Origin: Treponema sp.
GTDB lineage: Bacteria; Spirochaetota; Spirochaetia; Treponematales; Treponemataceae
DNA length: 6,364 nt
Direction: 5' to 3'
Assembly: GCA_017453705.1 (NCBI GenBank)
Contig: JAFTEK010000168.1
Coordinates: forward strand, 1-6,364
A program made the position numbers and the translations under genes. This document shows, one piece after another, positions 5,642 to 6,364 of the stretch; position 1 is the stretch's first letter; each line of letters opens with the position of its first letter. The notes beneath the pieces were generated by a model that made no database searches, was not told the DNA's origin, and saw only the letters and a program-made list of their open reading frames with translations.

Positions 5642-6283
5642 ATGATGAAGAAAAACGTGCGGAACCTTGTTATTTTCATTTGCACCGTAGTCCTGGGGCT
5701 CACCCTCATAGTTCTGGCAGGCTGCTCCTCGTCCACAAGCGTTGACCGCGTAAACGACACAAAGAAGACCGACTACTCCGGCTACTGGAACGACACAGAT
5801 GTCCGTCTGGTCGCAAAAGACATAATAAAGGACTTCAACAACTCAAAGGCGATAAAGCAGTATCCCAAGACACATGGAAAACAAGTTCCATGCGTCATAA
5901 TCGGTTCATACAAGAACGCCAGCGACGAACACATAGACACCCGCATACTCACAGACTACCTGCAGGCAGAGCTGCTGGAAGATGAGAACGTCAAATTCGT
6001 CGCCCAAAAGTCAGACCGCGCGGAAGTCCGTGAGGAGCGGGAAGACCAGCAGGAGAACGCCCGCGAAGAGACACGTGCCAGGCTCAAGGCCGAGACAGGG
6101 GCTGACTACATGATGCAGGGTTCCATCCGCACGATAGTGGAGTCCACCGATGACGGCAAGAAAACAGCCCGCACTTATTACGTGGTAACAGAGCTGATCG
6201 ACATAGAGACAACCGAAATCCTGTGGAAGAATGACAACCACGAGATAAAGAAGATAATCAAGCGCAAGTCCAGGCGCAGATAA
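5642..6283 (+). CDS. lpoB: LpoB-family lipoprotein (penicillin-binding protein activator)
   Basis: A 213-residue lipoprotein. The N-terminus MMKKNVRNLV plus a hydrophobic run ends in LIVLAGC, a good lipobox with Cys28 as the lipidated residue. The mature part matches LpoB-family landmarks as I recall them: SGYWNDTDVRLVAKDIIKDF (46-65), VPCVIIGSYKNASDEHIDT (82-100), KFVAQ (118-122), a charged helix EVREEREDQQENAREETRAR (128-147), ETGADYMMQGSI (151-162) and ELIDIETTEILW (184-195). In enterobacteria LpoB reaches from the outer membrane to activate PBP1B; here the partner is unknown and the linker after Cys28 is short. The C-terminus is strongly basic (KKIIKRKSRRR). ATG 5642 is preferred because GGAG lies 9 bases upstream and the signal peptide is compact; ATG 5627 would add five residues. 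Divergent from the COG3014-like gene. Confidence 0.88.
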   Translation: MMKKNVRNLVIFICTVVLGLTLIVLAGCSSSTSVDRVNDTKKTDYSGYWNDTDVRLVAKDIIKDFNNSKAIKQYPKTHGKQVPCVIIGSYKNASDEHIDTRILTDYLQAELLEDENVKFVAQKSDRAEVREEREDQQENAREETRARLKAETGADYMMQGSIRTIVESTDDGKKTARTYYVVTELIDIETTEILWKNDNHEIKKIIKRKSRRR

Positions 6284-6297
6284 TGCCGTCTCTCCAC

Positions 6298-6320
6298 AGC
6301 CAGTTTTTTTGCGGCTGGCT
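6298..6320. repeat. Short inverted repeat after the LpoB gene
   Basis: AGCCAG (6298-6303) pairs with CTGGCT (6315-6320) around an 11-base loop that contains seven T. It begins 15 bases after the stop. The T-run lies in the loop, not after the stem, so it is not a standard intrinsic terminator, though it could protect the 3' end of the message. Confidence 0.35.
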
Positions 6321-6354
6321 CCCTTGACTTTATCCGTTCCCGCAGTTAAGCTTG

Positions 6355-6360
6355 AAGGAA
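6355..6360 (+). promoter_or_regulatory. Possible ribosome binding site of a gene beyond the right edge
   Basis: AAGGAA sits four bases from the window end at a distance that would suit a start codon just outside. If real, another plus-strand gene follows the LpoB gene by about 80-90 bases. A weak promoter TTGACT (6324-6329), 17 bases, TAAGCT (6347-6352) overlaps it and would leave almost no leader. Confidence 0.2.
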
Positions 6361-6364
6361 CAAC

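Noticed and set aside
6298..6320. Intrinsic terminator after the LpoB gene
   Set aside because: The T-run is in the loop and the bases after the stem are CCCTTGAC, so it does not fit a standard terminator; kept only as an inverted repeat.
1..6364. Mobile element, phage, toxin-antitoxin, CRISPR or defence genes
   Set aside because: All credible frames are accounted for by housekeeping or envelope proteins and one conserved hypothetical; no transposase, integrase, regular repeat array or tRNA was seen on either strand.

Overview
The window looks like ordinary chromosomal DNA from a spirochaete, most likely a Treponema-type bacterium. This rests on the style of the proteins: a PtsN-type EIIA next to a conserved hypothetical that resembles treponemal proteins from memory, and loose lipoboxes. 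No database search was possible. GC content is moderate and looks even by eye. I see no rRNA, tRNA, CRISPR array, insertion sequence or phage gene. Five complete genes and one truncated gene fill the window; no gene-free stretch exceeds 300 bases.

Left part (1-1357): a truncated minus-strand gene of unknown function diverges from ptsN (plus). The 191-base spacer between them holds candidate promoters for both directions. The best one (TTGACA-17-TAAAAT) ends so close to the ptsN ATG that the transcript would have almost no leader. ptsN ends before a strong intrinsic hairpin, beyond which gltA converges on it.

Middle part (1358-4201): on the minus strand lie a citrate synthase (gltA) and a putative exported or lipid-anchored endonuclease/exonuclease/phosphatase (EEP) family protein. 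gltA has a near-consensus promoter whose -10 box sits inside a perfect 14-bp palindrome. Upstream of that is a nested inverted repeat of about 118 bases. A perfect 19-bp palindrome lies 8 bases before the EEP start.

Right part (4202-6364): a COG3014-like exported repeat protein (minus) and an LpoB-family lipoprotein (plus) are transcribed divergently from a 114-base spacer. Both are envelope proteins. LpoB proteins are known in enterobacteria as outer-membrane activators of the peptidoglycan synthase PBP1B, so this pair suggests a cell-wall or envelope function. A Shine-Dalgarno-like run at the very end hints at another plus-strand gene just outside.

There is no clear new defence or mobile system here. 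The most unusual signals are non-coding: the leaderless-type ptsN promoter, the three regulatory-looking palindromes and the nested foldback upstream of gltA.
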